Shown here in pieces: positions 12,301 to 27,300 of a stretch of DNA of 64,000 nt. Location: the NCBI GenBank assembly GCA_022414725.1, contig CM039463.1, positions 83,802,987 to 83,866,986 on the forward strand. Direction: 5' to 3'. Position numbers and translations under genes: made by a program. The notes beneath the pieces were generated by a model. It was not told the origin of the DNA. It worked only from the letters and a program-made list of their open reading frames with translations, and ran no database searches. Source of the stretch: Microglena sp. YARC (taxonomy: Eukaryota > Chlorophyta > Chlorophyceae > Chlamydomonadales > Chlamydomonadaceae). Position 1 is the first letter of the stretch. Each line of letters starts with the position of its first letter.

Positions 12301-15300
12301 TTCCAATTTCTGGTATGCAGTGTTTCTTGTTATATGTATGTATGTATGTATGTTTTTTGCACGTGCATTGGCATTTGCATGGTGCTTCGGCATCAACCCA
12401 AGGACGCGTGGCCTGTGGGGCATTATCTTTGAGGCCATTGTCTGTTGGTGAACTGGTTCCCGACACCTGCAAACAACACAACCAGGCCTCATTGGTACGA
12501 GCACCATGGGCGCATACCTGCTTTGTGCACTCTGCTGCACTGCCTGATCGTGTTTGCAACTTAAATGTATGTGTGTACTAGTAGGGTAGCCCGTGTGGCT
12601 GTTGGCCACCCCCTCCCACCCAGGGCTTTTTATTTCCGCTATATATAGCGATCGCTAGTTTTGAAAAAAGGAAGGACAGGGAAAGGGGGCTGCCTGGAAG
12701 CTGCTACCCGTAGCACCAAAAAAGGAAGGACAGGGAAAGGGGGCTGCCTGGAAGCTGCTACCCGTAGCACCAAAAAAGGAAGGACAGGGAAAGGGGGCTG
12801 CCTAGAAGCTGCTACCCGTAGCACCAAAAAAGGAAGGACAGGGAAAGGGGGCTGCCTAGAAGCTGCTACCCGTAGCACCAAAAAAGGAAGGACAGGGAAA
12901 GGGGGCTGCCTAGAAGCTGCTACCCGTAGCACCAAAAACGAAGGACAGGGAAAGGGGGCTGCCTAGAGGCTGCTACCCGTAGCACCAAAAGGAAGCAGGG
13001 ATCTGCGCTCATGTATGATGATGATGGTGATGATGATGATGACAATGACAATGATGATGATTGTTGTGTTACACATTTAAAATGTGGTCCATCCACGTAC
13101 AAAGCTAGGGGACAAGGAATACAAACAAAAGAAAAGCCAAGAAATAGAAAAGAAACAGTTTCGGTAGTATCCCTTCATAGTTCACCGCAGCTTTTATTAT
13201 TTTTTAGTTGTGGAAGGATTTACACCCCAGGAGTTTGGTCTCCCTACACAAACCAGCAACATGTATGGCAGCTTCCTCAAGCTAGTTATTAGCTATCTGC
13301 ACATTGACAAGTTTACTATTTTGTAAGCTCCGTATAGACCTCAGTCTCGGAGATGGGGATATTTTACACACTTGCAGCTGCAATGTCTATTTCTGGGACA
13401 TTGATTACTTCTATCTGAACATGCTCACTAGATTAGGAGGTGCTTGCGAGGTATTTAGTCCATTCCTCCACATTCATCCCTCCCTGCACAAACCAGCGAC
13501 ATGTATGGCTGCTTCCTCAAGTAATGATAACACCTGGTGGGGCATGGTATTAAGGGAGCCCTGTCTTACGGCGGTAGAGAACAGGCTGCTACTTTACCTG
13601 GAAAGTGGAACCATGGCGGTTGACAGCGACCATGAACACTAAAGCGCACCCGTAAGGATTCAAACCCAGTACAATATTCAGTCCAGCAAAATAATAAACC
13701 ATTGAACCATTCGCCAAACTGGGATGGCCCTGCTTAAGTATCCCCCTGGACAGGCAGACGTAATAAATAAATAAATAAATAAATAACGTAGTACGCCTTG
13801 TTACGAGGCGTGAGGTTGAGGGGGCCAGCCCGTTTGCTTTCACTGGGGCCGACCAGTTTCTTCTTTACACTATGTCACTGCGGGTTCTCAGGGGATCACT
13901 CAACCCAGTTTTGTTTTTTGGAAGAGGCAGACGTAACAAATCTATAACAGGCATTTGACACCCTGAGATCGCGATGCTGCTGACATTTCAAACTGGTCAG
14001 CGCTTTTTAGTCCAAAAAGCGCAAAAACTGCGCGCTGCGCCCACAGGGGGTTGAAAAATCTGCGTGGGGCTCAAAAACCCCACACCTGGACTAGATTAAC
14101 CAAACCTGGATGTGCCTGGACACTTTACCCCACACCTGGACTAGATTAACCAAACCTGGATGTGCCTGGACACTTTACCCCACACCTGGAGTAGATTAAC
14201 CAAACCTGGATGTGCCTGGACACTTTAACCCACACCTGGACTAGATTAACCAAACCTGGATGTGCCTGGACACTTTACCCCACACCTGGACTAGATTAAC
14301 CAAACCTGGATGTGCCTGGACACTTTACCCCACACCTGGACTAGATTAACCAAACCTGGATGTGCCTGGACACTTTACCCCACACCTGGACTAGATTAAC
14401 CAAACCTGGATGTGCCTGGACACTTTACCCCACACCTGGACTAGATTAACCAAACCTGGATGTGCCTGGACACTTTACCCCACACCTGGACTAGATTAAC
14501 CAAACCTGGATGTGCCTGGACACTTTACCCCACACCTGGACTAGATTAACCAAACCTGGATGTGCCTGGACACTTTACCCCACACCTGGACTAGATTAAC
14601 CAAACCTGGATGTGCCTGGACACTTTACCCCACACCTGGACTAGATTAACCAAACCTGGATGTGCCTGGACACTTTACCCACACCTGGACTAGATTAACC
14701 AAACCTGGATGTGCCTGGAACACTTTACCCCACACCTGGACTAGATTAACCAAACCTGGATGTGCCTGGACACTTTACCCCACACCTGGACTAGATTAAC
14801 CAAACCTGGATGTGCCTGGACACTTTACCCCACACCTGGACTAGATTAACCAAACCTGGATGTGCCTGGACACTTTACCCACACCTGGACTAGATTAACC
14901 AAACCTGGATGTGCCTGGACACTTTACCCCACACCTGGACTAGATTAACCAAACCTGGATGTGCCTGGACACTTTACCCCACACCTGGACTAGATTAACC
15001 AAACCTGGATGTGCCTGGACACTTTAACCCCACACCTGGACTAGATTAACCAAACCTGGATGTGCCTGGACACTTTACCCCACACCTGGACTAGATTAAC
15101 CAAACCTGGATGTGCCTGGACACTTTACCCCACACCTGGACTAGATTAACCAAACCTGGATGTGCCTGGACACTTTACCCCACACCTGGACTAGATTAAC
15201 CAAACCTGGATGTGCCTGGACACTTTACCCACACCTGGACTAGATTAACCAAACCTGGATGTGCCTGGACACTTTACCCCACACCTGGACTAGATTAACC

Positions 15301-18300
15301 AAACCTGGATGTGCCTGGACACTTTACCCACACCTGGACTAGATTAACCAAACCTGGATGTGCCTGGACACTTTACCCCACACCTGGACTAGATTAACCA
15401 AACCTGGATGTGCCTGGACACTTTACCCCACACCTGGACTAGATTAACCAAACCTGGATGTGCTGGACACTTTACCCCACACCTGGACTAGATTAACCAA
15501 ACCTGGATGTGCCTGGACACTTTACCCCACACCTGGACTAGATTAACCAAACCTGGATGTGGCCTGGACACTTTACCCCACACCTGGACTAGATTAACCA
15601 AACCTGGATGTGCCTGGACACTTTACCCCACACCTGGACTAGATTAACCAAACCTGGATGTGCCTGGACACTTTACCCACACCTGGACTAGATTAACCAA
15701 ACCTGGATGTGCCTGGACACTTTACCCCACACCTGGACTAGATTAACCAAACCTGGATGTGCCTGGACACTTTACCCACACCTGGACCTAGATTAACCAA
15801 ACCTGGATGTGCCTGGACACTTTAACCCCACACCTGGACTAGATTAACCAAACCTGGATGTGCCTGGACACTTTACCCCACACCTGGACTAGATTAACCA
15901 AACCTGGATGTGCCTGGACACTTTAACCCCACACCTGGACTAGATTAACCAAACCTGGATGTGCCTGGACACTTTACCCCACACCTGGACTAGATTAACC
16001 AAACCTGGATGTGCCTGGACACTTTACCCCACACCTGGACTAGATTAACCAAACCTGGATGTGCCTGGACACTTTAACCCCACACCTGGACTAGATTAAC
16101 CAAACCTGGATGTGCCTGGACACTTTACCCCACACCTGGACTAGATTAACCAAACCTGGATGTGCCTGGACACTTTACCCCACACCTGGACTAGATTAAC
16201 CAAACCTGGATGTGCCTGGACACTTTACCCCACACCTGGACTAGATTAACCAAACCTGGATGTGCCTGGACACTTTACCCCACACCTGGACTAGATTAAC
16301 CAAACCTGGATGTGCCTGGACACTTTACCCCACACCTGGACTAGATTAACCAAACCTGGATGTGCCTGGACACTTTACCCCACACCTGGACTAGATTAAC
16401 CAAACCTGGATGTGCCTGGACACTTTAACCCCACACCTGGACTAGATTAACCAAACCTGGATGTGCCTGGACACTTTACCCCACACCTGGACTAGATTAA
16501 CCAAACCTGGATGTGCCTGGACACTTTAACCCACACCTGGACTAGATTAACCAAACCTGGATGTGCCTGGACACTTTACCCCACACCTGGACTAGATTAA
16601 CCAAAACCTGGATGTGCCTGGACACTTTACCCCACACCTGGACTAGATTAACCAAACCTGGATGTGCCTGGACACTTTACCCCACACCTGGACTAGATTA
16701 ACCAAACCTGGATGTGCCTGGACACTTTACCCCACACCTGGACTAGATTAACCAAACCTGGATGTGCCTGGACACTTTACCCCACACCTGGACTAGATTA
16801 ACCAAACCTGGATGTGCCTGGACACTTTACCCCACACCTGGACTAGATTAACCAAACCTGGATGTGCCTGGACACTTTACCCCACACCTGGACTAGATTA
16901 ACCAAACCTGGATGTGCCTGGACACTTTACCCCACACCTGGACTAGATTAACCAAACCTGGATGTGCCTGGACACTTTACCCACACCTGGACTAGATTAA
17001 CCAAACCTGGATGTGCCTGGACACTTTACCCCACACCTGGACTAGATTAACCAAACCTGGATGTGCCTGGACACTTTACCCCACACCTGGACTAGATTAA
17101 CCAAACCTGGATGTGCCTGGACACTTTAACCCCCACACCTGGACTAGATTAACCAAACCTGGATGTGCCTGGACACTTTACCCCACACCTGGACTAGATT
17201 AACCAAACCTGGATGTGCCTGGACACTTTACCCCACACCTGGACTAGATTAACCAAACCTGGATGTGCCTGGACACTTTACCCCACACCTGGACTAGATT
17301 TAACCAAACCTGGATGTGCCTGGACACTTTACCCACACCTGGACTAGATTAACCAAACCTGGATGTGCCTGGACACTTTACCCCACACCTGGACTAGATT
17401 AACCAAACCTGGATGTGCCTGGACACTTTACCCCACACCTGGACTAGATTAACCAAACCTGGATGTGCCTGGACACTTTACCCCACACCTGGACTAGATT
17501 AACCAAACCTGGATGTGCCTGGACACTTTACCCCACACCTGGACTAGATTAACCAAACCTGGATGTGCCTGGACACTTTACCCACACCTGGACTAGATTA
17601 ACCAAACCTGGATGTGCCTGGACACTTTACCCCACACCTGGACTAGATTAACCAAACCTGGATGTGCCTGGACACTTTACCCCACACCTGGACTAGATTA
17701 ACCAAACCTGGATGTGCCTGGACACTTTACCCCACACCTGGACTAGATTAACCAAACCTGGATGTGCCTGGACACTTTACCCCACACCTGGACTAGATTA
17801 ACCAAACCTGGATGTGCCTGGACACTTTACCCCACACCTGGACTAGATTAACCAAACCTGGATGTGCCTGGACACTTTACCCCACACCTGGACTAGATTA
17901 ACCAAACCTGGATGTGCCTGGACACTTTACCCCACACCTGGACTAGATTAACCAAACCTGGATGTGCCTGGACACTTTACCCCACACCTGGACTAGATTA
18001 ACCAAACCTGGATGTGCCTGGACACTTTACCCCACACCTGGACTAGATTAACCAAACCTGGATGTGCCTGGACACTTTACCCCACACCTGGACTAGATTA
18101 ACCAAACCTGGATGTGCCTGGACACTTTACCCCACACCTGGACTAGATTAACCAAACCTGGATGTGCCTGGACACTTTAACCCACACCTGGACTAGATTA
18201 ACCAAACCTGGATGTGCCTGGACACTTTACCCCACACCTGGACTAGATTTACCAAACCTGGATGTGCCTGGACACTTTACCCACACCTGGACTAGATTAA

Positions 18301-21300
18301 CCAAACCTGGATGTGCCTGGACACTTTACCCCACACCTGGACTAGATTAACCAAACCTGGATGTGCCTGGACACTTTACCCCACACCTGGACTAGATTAA
18401 CCAAACCCTGGAACACCTGATTACCCTGGATGTGCCTGGACACTTTCCCCACACCTGGGGATTAACCAAACCTGGATGGCCTCACCCCCACACCTGGACT
18501 GAATACCTGGATGTGCTCTTTACCCACACCTGGACTAGATTAACCAAACCTGGATGTGCCTGGACACTTTTACCCCACACCTGGACTAGATTAACCAAAC
18601 CTGGATGTGCCTGGACACTTTACCCCACACCTGGACTAGATTACCAAACCTGGATGTGCCTGGACACTTTACCCCCACCTGGACTAGATTAAACCAAACC
18701 TGGATGTGCCTGGACACTTTAGCACCTGGACTAGATTAACCAAACCTGGATGTGCTGGACACTTACCCCACACCTGGACTAGATTAACCAAACCTGGACT
18801 GACACTACCCCCACCTGGACTAGATTAACCAAACCTGGATGTGCCTGGACACTTTACCCAACACCTGGACTAGATTACCACTGGATGTGCCTGGACCAAC
18901 TTTAAACCCACCTGGACTAGATTAACCAACCTGGATGTGCCTGGACACTTTACCCACACAAATTAAGCACGAGATTAACCAAACCTGGAGTGTGACACAC
19001 TTCTTGACTAGATTAACACTTTTACCCACTACCAAACCTATGTACCAACCTGGACTAGATTAACCAAACCTGGATGTGCCTTGACACCTTACCCCACACC
19101 TGGACTTAGATTCAACCAAACCTGGATGTGCCACACTTTAACACCCACAAACCCATTACCCACCAACCTGGATGTGCCTGGACACTTTACCACACCTGGA
19201 CTAGATTAGATTAACCAAAACCTGGATGTGCCTGGACACTTTACCAAAATGGATGTGATGGACCCCACACCTGACCTAGATTAACCCAAACCTGGATGTC
19301 CTGGACACTTTTACCAACACCTGACTAGATTTAACCAAACTGGATGTGCCTGGACACTTTACCTCGTGTTCCCACACCGTTGACTAGATTAAAACCAAAC
19401 CTGGATGTGACACTTTTACCCCACACCTGGACACTTTTACTTCCTGGATGTGCCTGGACACTCTACCCCACACCGGGGATTAAACCAAACTATTGCCTGA
19501 TTAACCAAACCTGGATAACCAACCTGGTTGTAGCCCTGGACACTTTACCACACTGGAATTAGATAGATTAACCCAACCTGGATGTCCTGGAGTGACACTT
19601 TACCCACACCTGGGATAGATTAACCAAACTGGATTGGCCTGAACTTTACACCCCACACCTGGATAGGATTACTAGATTAACCCTTGATGTTGCCTGGACA
19701 CTTATACCACACTGGATTAGATTACCCCACACCTGGTGTGCTGACTTTTTGAACCAAACCTGGAGTGACTATGTGCCTTTAACCCACACCGAATAGATTA
19801 ACAAACATGTGCCTTTGACACTTTACCCCACACCCCAACCTGATGACTAATTAAAACCACCCCACCTGGATGTAACCAAACCGGATTTGCCTGGACACTT
19901 TCACCCACACCTGGACTAGATTAATCCAACCTGGATGTGCCTTTGACACTTTACCATGGACACTTTACCCACACAGCCTGGATTAACCAACCTATGTGCC
20001 TGGATTAAGCAACACCTGGGATGTGCCTGGATTACCCACCTTGGAACACACCTGGACTGTGGATTAACCAAACCTATGTGCTGGACCTTTAACCCAACCT
20101 GGGTGATTAACCAAACCTTGACACTTTACCCCACACACTTTAACCAAACCTGAGTGTGCCCCACCCCACCTGGACTAGATTTAACCAAACCTGGATTGTG
20201 CTTGCCCACCAACACTTTATGTGCCCACACCCCAACCTGGATTAAACCAAACTAAAGATTAACCAAACCTGACTGATTAACCAAACCTTGCCTGGACACT
20301 TTACCCCACACCTACTAGATTAACCAAACATGTTGCCTGGACTAGATTTAACCAAAACCAAACCTGGATTGTGATTAACCAAACCTGGACCTTTACCCCA
20401 CACCTGGATTAACCAAAACTAGATTTTAACCCAGCACCTAATTAAACCAAACCTGGATGGACACTTTACCCCACACCTGGACCATGTGCCTGCGGGACAC
20501 TTTACCCCACACCTGACTAGATTAACCAAAGATTAACCAAACCTGGGATGTGCCTGGACACTTTAACCCCACACCTGGACTAGATTTAACCAAAACCTAT
20601 GTGCCTGGACCAAAAACCTGGATTAACCCCAAATGTGCCTTGGACGACTTTACCCCCACACCCTAGGATTAACACTGATGTGCTGCACTTTACCCCAACA
20701 CCAACCCAACCATGACTAGATTAACCAAACGCTGAGTGTGCTGGACATTTACCCCACCGACTAGATTAACAAACCTGGATGCCTGGACACTTTACCCACA
20801 CCCTGGCCTAAGATTAACCAAAACCGAGTGCCTGACACTCTACCCCCAACACCTGACAGATTAACCAAACCGAGCCTGACACTTACCCCACACGAAGTGG
20901 ACTTAAGATTAACCACAACTCTGATGCCTGACACTTTACCCCACCACCTGACTAGATTACCAAACCGGATGTGCCTGACACTTTTAACCCCACACCCTGA
21001 CTAGATTAACCAAACCTGAGCCTTTCGACACTTTTATACCCCACACCTGACTAATTAACCAACCTGATTGCCTTGACTAACTTTACCCCACACCTGGACT
21101 AGAGATTAACCAAACCTGGATTTGCTGGACACTCTACCCCACAACCTGGACTAGATTAACCAAACTGTATGTGCCTGGGACACTACCACCACACCTGGAC
21201 TAGAATAAACCAAACCTCGAATGTGCCTGGACACTACCCCACACCTGACTAATCTAAAACCAAACCTGGATCTCTGTCCTGGACACTAACCCCACACCAC

Positions 21301-24300
21301 CTGGACTAGATAAACCCAAACCTGGAGTGCCTGACACTTACCCCACACCTTACTAGATTAACCCAAACCTGATTGCCTGACACTCTACCCCCAACACCTG
21401 ACTAATTAACCAAACCTGCATGTGCCTGACACTTACCCCACACCTGGACTAGAATTAAACCAAAACCTGGATGGCCTTGGACACTATTACCCCACACCGG
21501 ACTAGTAGATAACCCAAACCTGAGTGCCTTACACTTTACCCCACACCTGACTAGATTAAACCAAACCTGATGTTGCCCTCGACACTTTACCCCACACCTG
21601 ACTAGATTAACCAAACCTGATGTCGCTGGACACTTTACCCCACACTGACTAGATTAACCAAACCTGGATGTTGCCTGGACCACTTTAACCCACCTGACTA
21701 GATTTACCAAACCTGGATGTGGCCTGGACACTTTACCCCAACACCTGACTAGATTAAACCCAAACCTGATGTGCCTGGACACTTTACCCCACACCTGACT
21801 CAGATTAACCAAACCATGATGTGCCTGGACACTAACCCCACACCTGAGACATTAGATTAACAAAACTGGATGCCTTACACTTTAAACCCACACCTGGACT
21901 AGATTAACCAAACCTGGAATGTCCTGGACACTTTACCCCACACCTGACATAGTAACCAAAACCATGAATGTGCCTGGACACTTACCCCACACCTGACGAA
22001 TTAACCAAACCTGATGTGCCTGGACCCACTTTACCCCACACCCTGACAGATTTACCAAACCTGGATGGCCTGGGACACTTACCCCACACCTGGACTAGAA
22101 AGCCAAAACCTGGATTGCCTGACACTTTACCCCACACCTGGACTAGATTAACCAAACCTGATGTTGCCTGACACCTTACCCCACACCTGGACTTAGATTA
22201 ACCAACAAAACCTGATGGCCACACTTACCCCAACCACCTGGACTAGATTAACCAAACCTGGAGTGCCGGACACCTTAACCCACACCTGACTAGATAACCA
22301 AACCTGATGTGCCTGGACACTTTACCCACACCTGACTAATTAACCAAACCTGATGTGCCTGGACACTTTACCACCTCACCGGACTAGGTTAACCAAAACC
22401 TGATCAGTGCTCCTATGACACTTTACCCCACACCTGGACTAGGATTAACCAAACCCTGAAGTGCCTTACACTTACCCCACACCTGGACTAGATTAAAACC
22501 AAACCTGATGTCCTTGGCACACTTTACCCCACACCTGACTAGATTTAAACCCAAACCTGATGTGCCTGGACACTACCACACAACACCTGACTAGATAAAC
22601 CAAAACCTGGATGTGCCTGACACTTTAACCCACAACCTGACTAGATAACCAAACCTGGATAGTGGCCTGACACTTTAACCCACACCTGACTAGATAAGCC
22701 AAACCTGGATTGCCTGCACACTTATACCCACACATGGACCTAGATTTAAACAAACCCTGGATGCTGCCTGGGACACTTACCCCACACCTAAAACTACCAT
22801 TAACCCAAACCTGGATGTGCCTGGACACTTAACCCCACACCTGACAGATTAACCAAACCTGATGTGCCTGGACACTTTACCCCAACCGGACTAGATTTAC
22901 CAAAACCTGGATGGTCCGGACCACTCCTTAACCCCACACCGACTAGATAACCAAACCGGATGTCCTGGACCACTTTACCCCACAACCTGGACTAGATTAA
23001 CCTAAACCTGGATGTGCCTGGACACTTTACCCCACACTGGACCTAGATTAAACCAAACCTGGATGTCCTGTACACTTACCCCACACCCTGGACCAGCATT
23101 AACCAAACCTGGATGTGCCTGACACTCCTACCCCACACCTGGAACTAGATTAAGCAAAACCTGGATGTGCGACACTTTCCCCACAAGCCTGACCTAGATT
23201 AACCAAACCTGGATGTGCCTGCGACACTACCCCACACATGACTAGATTAACCAAACCTGATTGTGCCTGACACTTTAACCCACACCTGGACTAGAAACCC
23301 AAACCTGGATGTGCCTGTACACTTACCCCCACACCTGACATATAACCAAAAACCTGATGTCCTAGACCACTCTACCCCACACCTGACTAGATTAACCAAA
23401 CCTGATGTGCACTGACCAACTTTAACCCCAACACTGACTAGATTAACCAAACCTGATTTCTCGCACACTTTACCCCAACCTGGACTAGATTACCAACCTG
23501 GATTGTCCTGGACACTTTACCCCACCCACCTGGACTATGCATTAACCAAACCTGCATGTGCCTGCGACACTTACCCCACACCTGGACTAGATTAACCAAC
23601 CTGATTGCCTGACCACTTTTACCCCACACCTGACCTAGATTAAACCAAACCTGAGTGCCTGGACACTTTTACCCCACACCTGACTAGATTAACCCAAACC
23701 TGATGTGCCTGACACTTTACCCCACACACTCCGACTAGATAACCAAACCTTGAGTGCCTGAGACACTTTACCCCACACCTGACTAGATTAACCAAAACGC
23801 TGGATCTTTGTGCCTGGACACTTAACCCCACACCCGGACTAGATTAACCAAAAAACCTGAGTGCCTGGACACGACCCCACACCGACTAGATTAACCAAAC
23901 CTGGATGTGCCTGGACACTTTACCCCACCACCTGGACTAGATTAACCAAACCTGGCAATGCTGCTGGACCCACTTTTACCCACACCTACTAGATTAAACC
24001 AAAACCTGGATGTGCCTGGACACTTTACCCCACACGCTGGACTAGATAAACCAAACCTGGGAGGTGCCTGACACATTTACCCACAACTGACTAGATTAAC
24101 CAAACCCGGGATGTGCCTGGACACTTTACCCCACAACCTGACTAGCATTAACCCAAACCGGGATTGTGCCGACACTTTAACCCCACACCTGGACTAGATA
24201 ACCAAACCTGGAGTGCCTGGACACTTTAACCCCACCACCTAACTAGATTAAACCAAACCTGGATGTGCCTTGACACTTTAACCCACACCTGACTAATAAC

Positions 24301-27300
24301 CAAAAACTGATGCCTGACACTTTTAACCCCACACCTGACTAAATTAACACAAACCTGATGTAGCCTGACATCTCTATCTTCTGAGCAGCGCTAGGACATC
24401 TTCGATTAACAAAACCTGATGTGCCTGACACTTTTACCCCACACTGGACTAGATTAAACCAAACCTGATGCCTGGAACACTTACCCCACACCCTGGACTA
24501 GATTAACCAAACTCTGAGTCCTGGACACTTTACCCCACCACCTGCACTAGATTAAACCAAACCTGGATGTGCCTGGACACTTTACCCACACCTGGACAGA
24601 TTAACCCAAACCTGATGTCCTACACTTTACCCCACACCTGGACTTAGATTAACCAAACCTGGATGTGCCTGACACTTTACCCCACACCTTGGACTAGATT
24701 AACCAAACCTGATGTTCCTACACCTTTACCCCACACTGGACTTGGATTAACCAAACCTGCATTGGCCTGGACACTTTTCCCCACACCTCGACTAGATTAA
24801 CCAAAACCTGTATGTGCCGCGGAACACCTTTAAACCCAACACCTGACAGTTAACCAAACCTGGATGCTCCGCCTGGACACTTTTACCCACACGTGGACTA
24901 ATTTACCAAAAACCTGATGCCTGGACACTTTACCCCACACCTGACTAGATAACCAAACCTGGATGTGCCTGACATTTTACCCCACACCTGGACTAGCATT
25001 AACCAAACGCTGGATCTGCCTGGACACTTAAGCCCATCACCTGACTAGATAACAAACCGGATGTGCCTTGACAACTTTAAACCCACCACCTGCGACTAGA
25101 TTAAACCAAACCTGATGTGCCTGACCCACTTACCCCACACCTGTACCTAGATTAAACCAAACCTGGATGGCCTGGACACTTTTACCCCACACCCGACTAG
25201 ATAACCCAAACCTGGAGGTGCCTGACACTTTTACCCCACACCTGGACTAGAATTTAACCCAAAACCTGTCATTCCTGACACTTTACCCCCCACACCTGGA
25301 CTAGATTAACCAAACCTGGATTGCCTGGACACTTGACCCCACACCTGACTAGATTAACCAACCTGGATGTGCCTGACACTTAACCACACCTGGACTAGAT
25401 TAACCAACCTGGATGTCCTTAACACTTACCCCCAACACCTGACTAGATTAACCAAACCCTGATCTGTGCCGGGACACTTTAAACCCACACCTGGACTAAT
25501 AAACCAAAACCTGATGTGCCCTGCGACACTTTAACCCCACACCTGACTAGATTAACCAAACCTGAGGCCTGACACTTTTAACCCACACCGTGGACTAGTT
25601 AACCAACCTGATGTGCCTGACACTTTAACCCACACCCTGACTAGATTAACCAAACCTGATTGGCCTTGAACACTTTACCCCACACCTGACTAGATAAACA
25701 AAACCTGGATGTGCCTGGACACTTACCCCACACCTGGACTAAGATTAACCAAACCTGGAATTTCCTCGACACTTTAACCCACACCTGACTATATTAACCA
25801 AACCTGGATTCGCCTCGGACCACTTTACCCCACACCTGAACGAATTAACCAAACTGAGTCCTGGACACTTACCCCACACCTGACTAGATTAACCAAACCT
25901 GATGGCCTGGGGACACTTACCCCACACCTGACCTAATTAACCCCAAAACCTGGATGCTGACACTTACACCCACACCTGGACTAGATTAACCAAACCTGGA
26001 TGTCCTGGACACTTTAACCCACACCTGACTAGATTAACCAAACCGGATGTGCCTGACACTTTAACCCCACACCTAAACTAGATTAAACAAACCTGCGATG
26101 TCCTGGACACTTTAACCCACACCGACTATAACCAAACCGATGTGCCTGGACACTTTACCCCACACCTGGACCTAGACTTAACCAAAACCTGATGTCCTGA
26201 CCCACTTTACCCCACACTGACTAGATTTAACCAAACCTGGATGTGCCTGACACTTACCCCACACCTGACTAGATTAACCAAACCTGATGTGCCTGGACAC
26301 TTTTTACCCCACACCTACTAGCATTAACCAAACCGGATGTGCCATGGACACTCTACCCCACACCGCGACTAATTAACCAAAACCTGGATGTCCTGTACAA
26401 CTTTAACCCACACCTGACTAGATTAACCAAAACCTGGATGTGCCTGACACTTTACCCACACCTGCACTAGACGGGGTAACCAAAACCCTGAGTGCCTGGA
26501 CACTACCCACACCTGACTAGATTAACCCCAACCTGGATTGTGCCTGGACCACTTTACCCCACACCTGGACTAGATTAAAACCAACCTGGATGTGCCTGCG
26601 ACACTTTACCCCACACCTGGACTTAGATTAACCAACCTGATTGCCTGGACACTTTACCCCACACCTGCGACTAGATTAACCAAACCTGATGTCCCTGACA
26701 CTTATAACCCACCACCTGACTAGATTAACCCAACCTGAGTGCCTGGACCACTTTTACCCCACACCTTGGACTAGATAAACCAAAACCTGATGTGCCTGGA
26801 CAGCTCTACCCCACACCTGGACTAGATTAACCAAACCTGGATGTGCCGGGACACTTTACCCCACACCTGAACGAAATTAACCCAAACCTGGATGCTGCCT
26901 GACACTTTACCCCACACCTGACTAGATTAACAAACCTGATGTGCCTGGCACTTACCCCACACCTGGACTAGATTTACCAAACCTGATGCCTCACACTTAC
27001 CCCACACCTGACTAGATTAACCAAACCTGATGCCTGAACAACTATTACCCCACACCCTGACTTAAGATTAACCAAACCTGATGGCCTGGAACACTTTACC
27101 CACACCTGGACAGATTAACCAAACCTGATGTGCCTGGACACTTTTACCCCACACCTTGACTTAGATAACCAAACCTGCATGTCCGACACTTTACCCCACC
27201 ACCTGGACTAGATAACCAAAACACCTGGATGCCTGGACACTAAACCACCACCTGGACTAGGTTAAACCAAACCTGATGGGCCTAGACACTTACCCCACAC

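Noticed and set aside
12663..13000. Repeat proteins on both strands ([18 protein letters not shown] and its mirror)
   Set aside because: The 57-bp period is divisible by three, so a perfect tandem repeat stays open in any stop-free frame; no gene signals.
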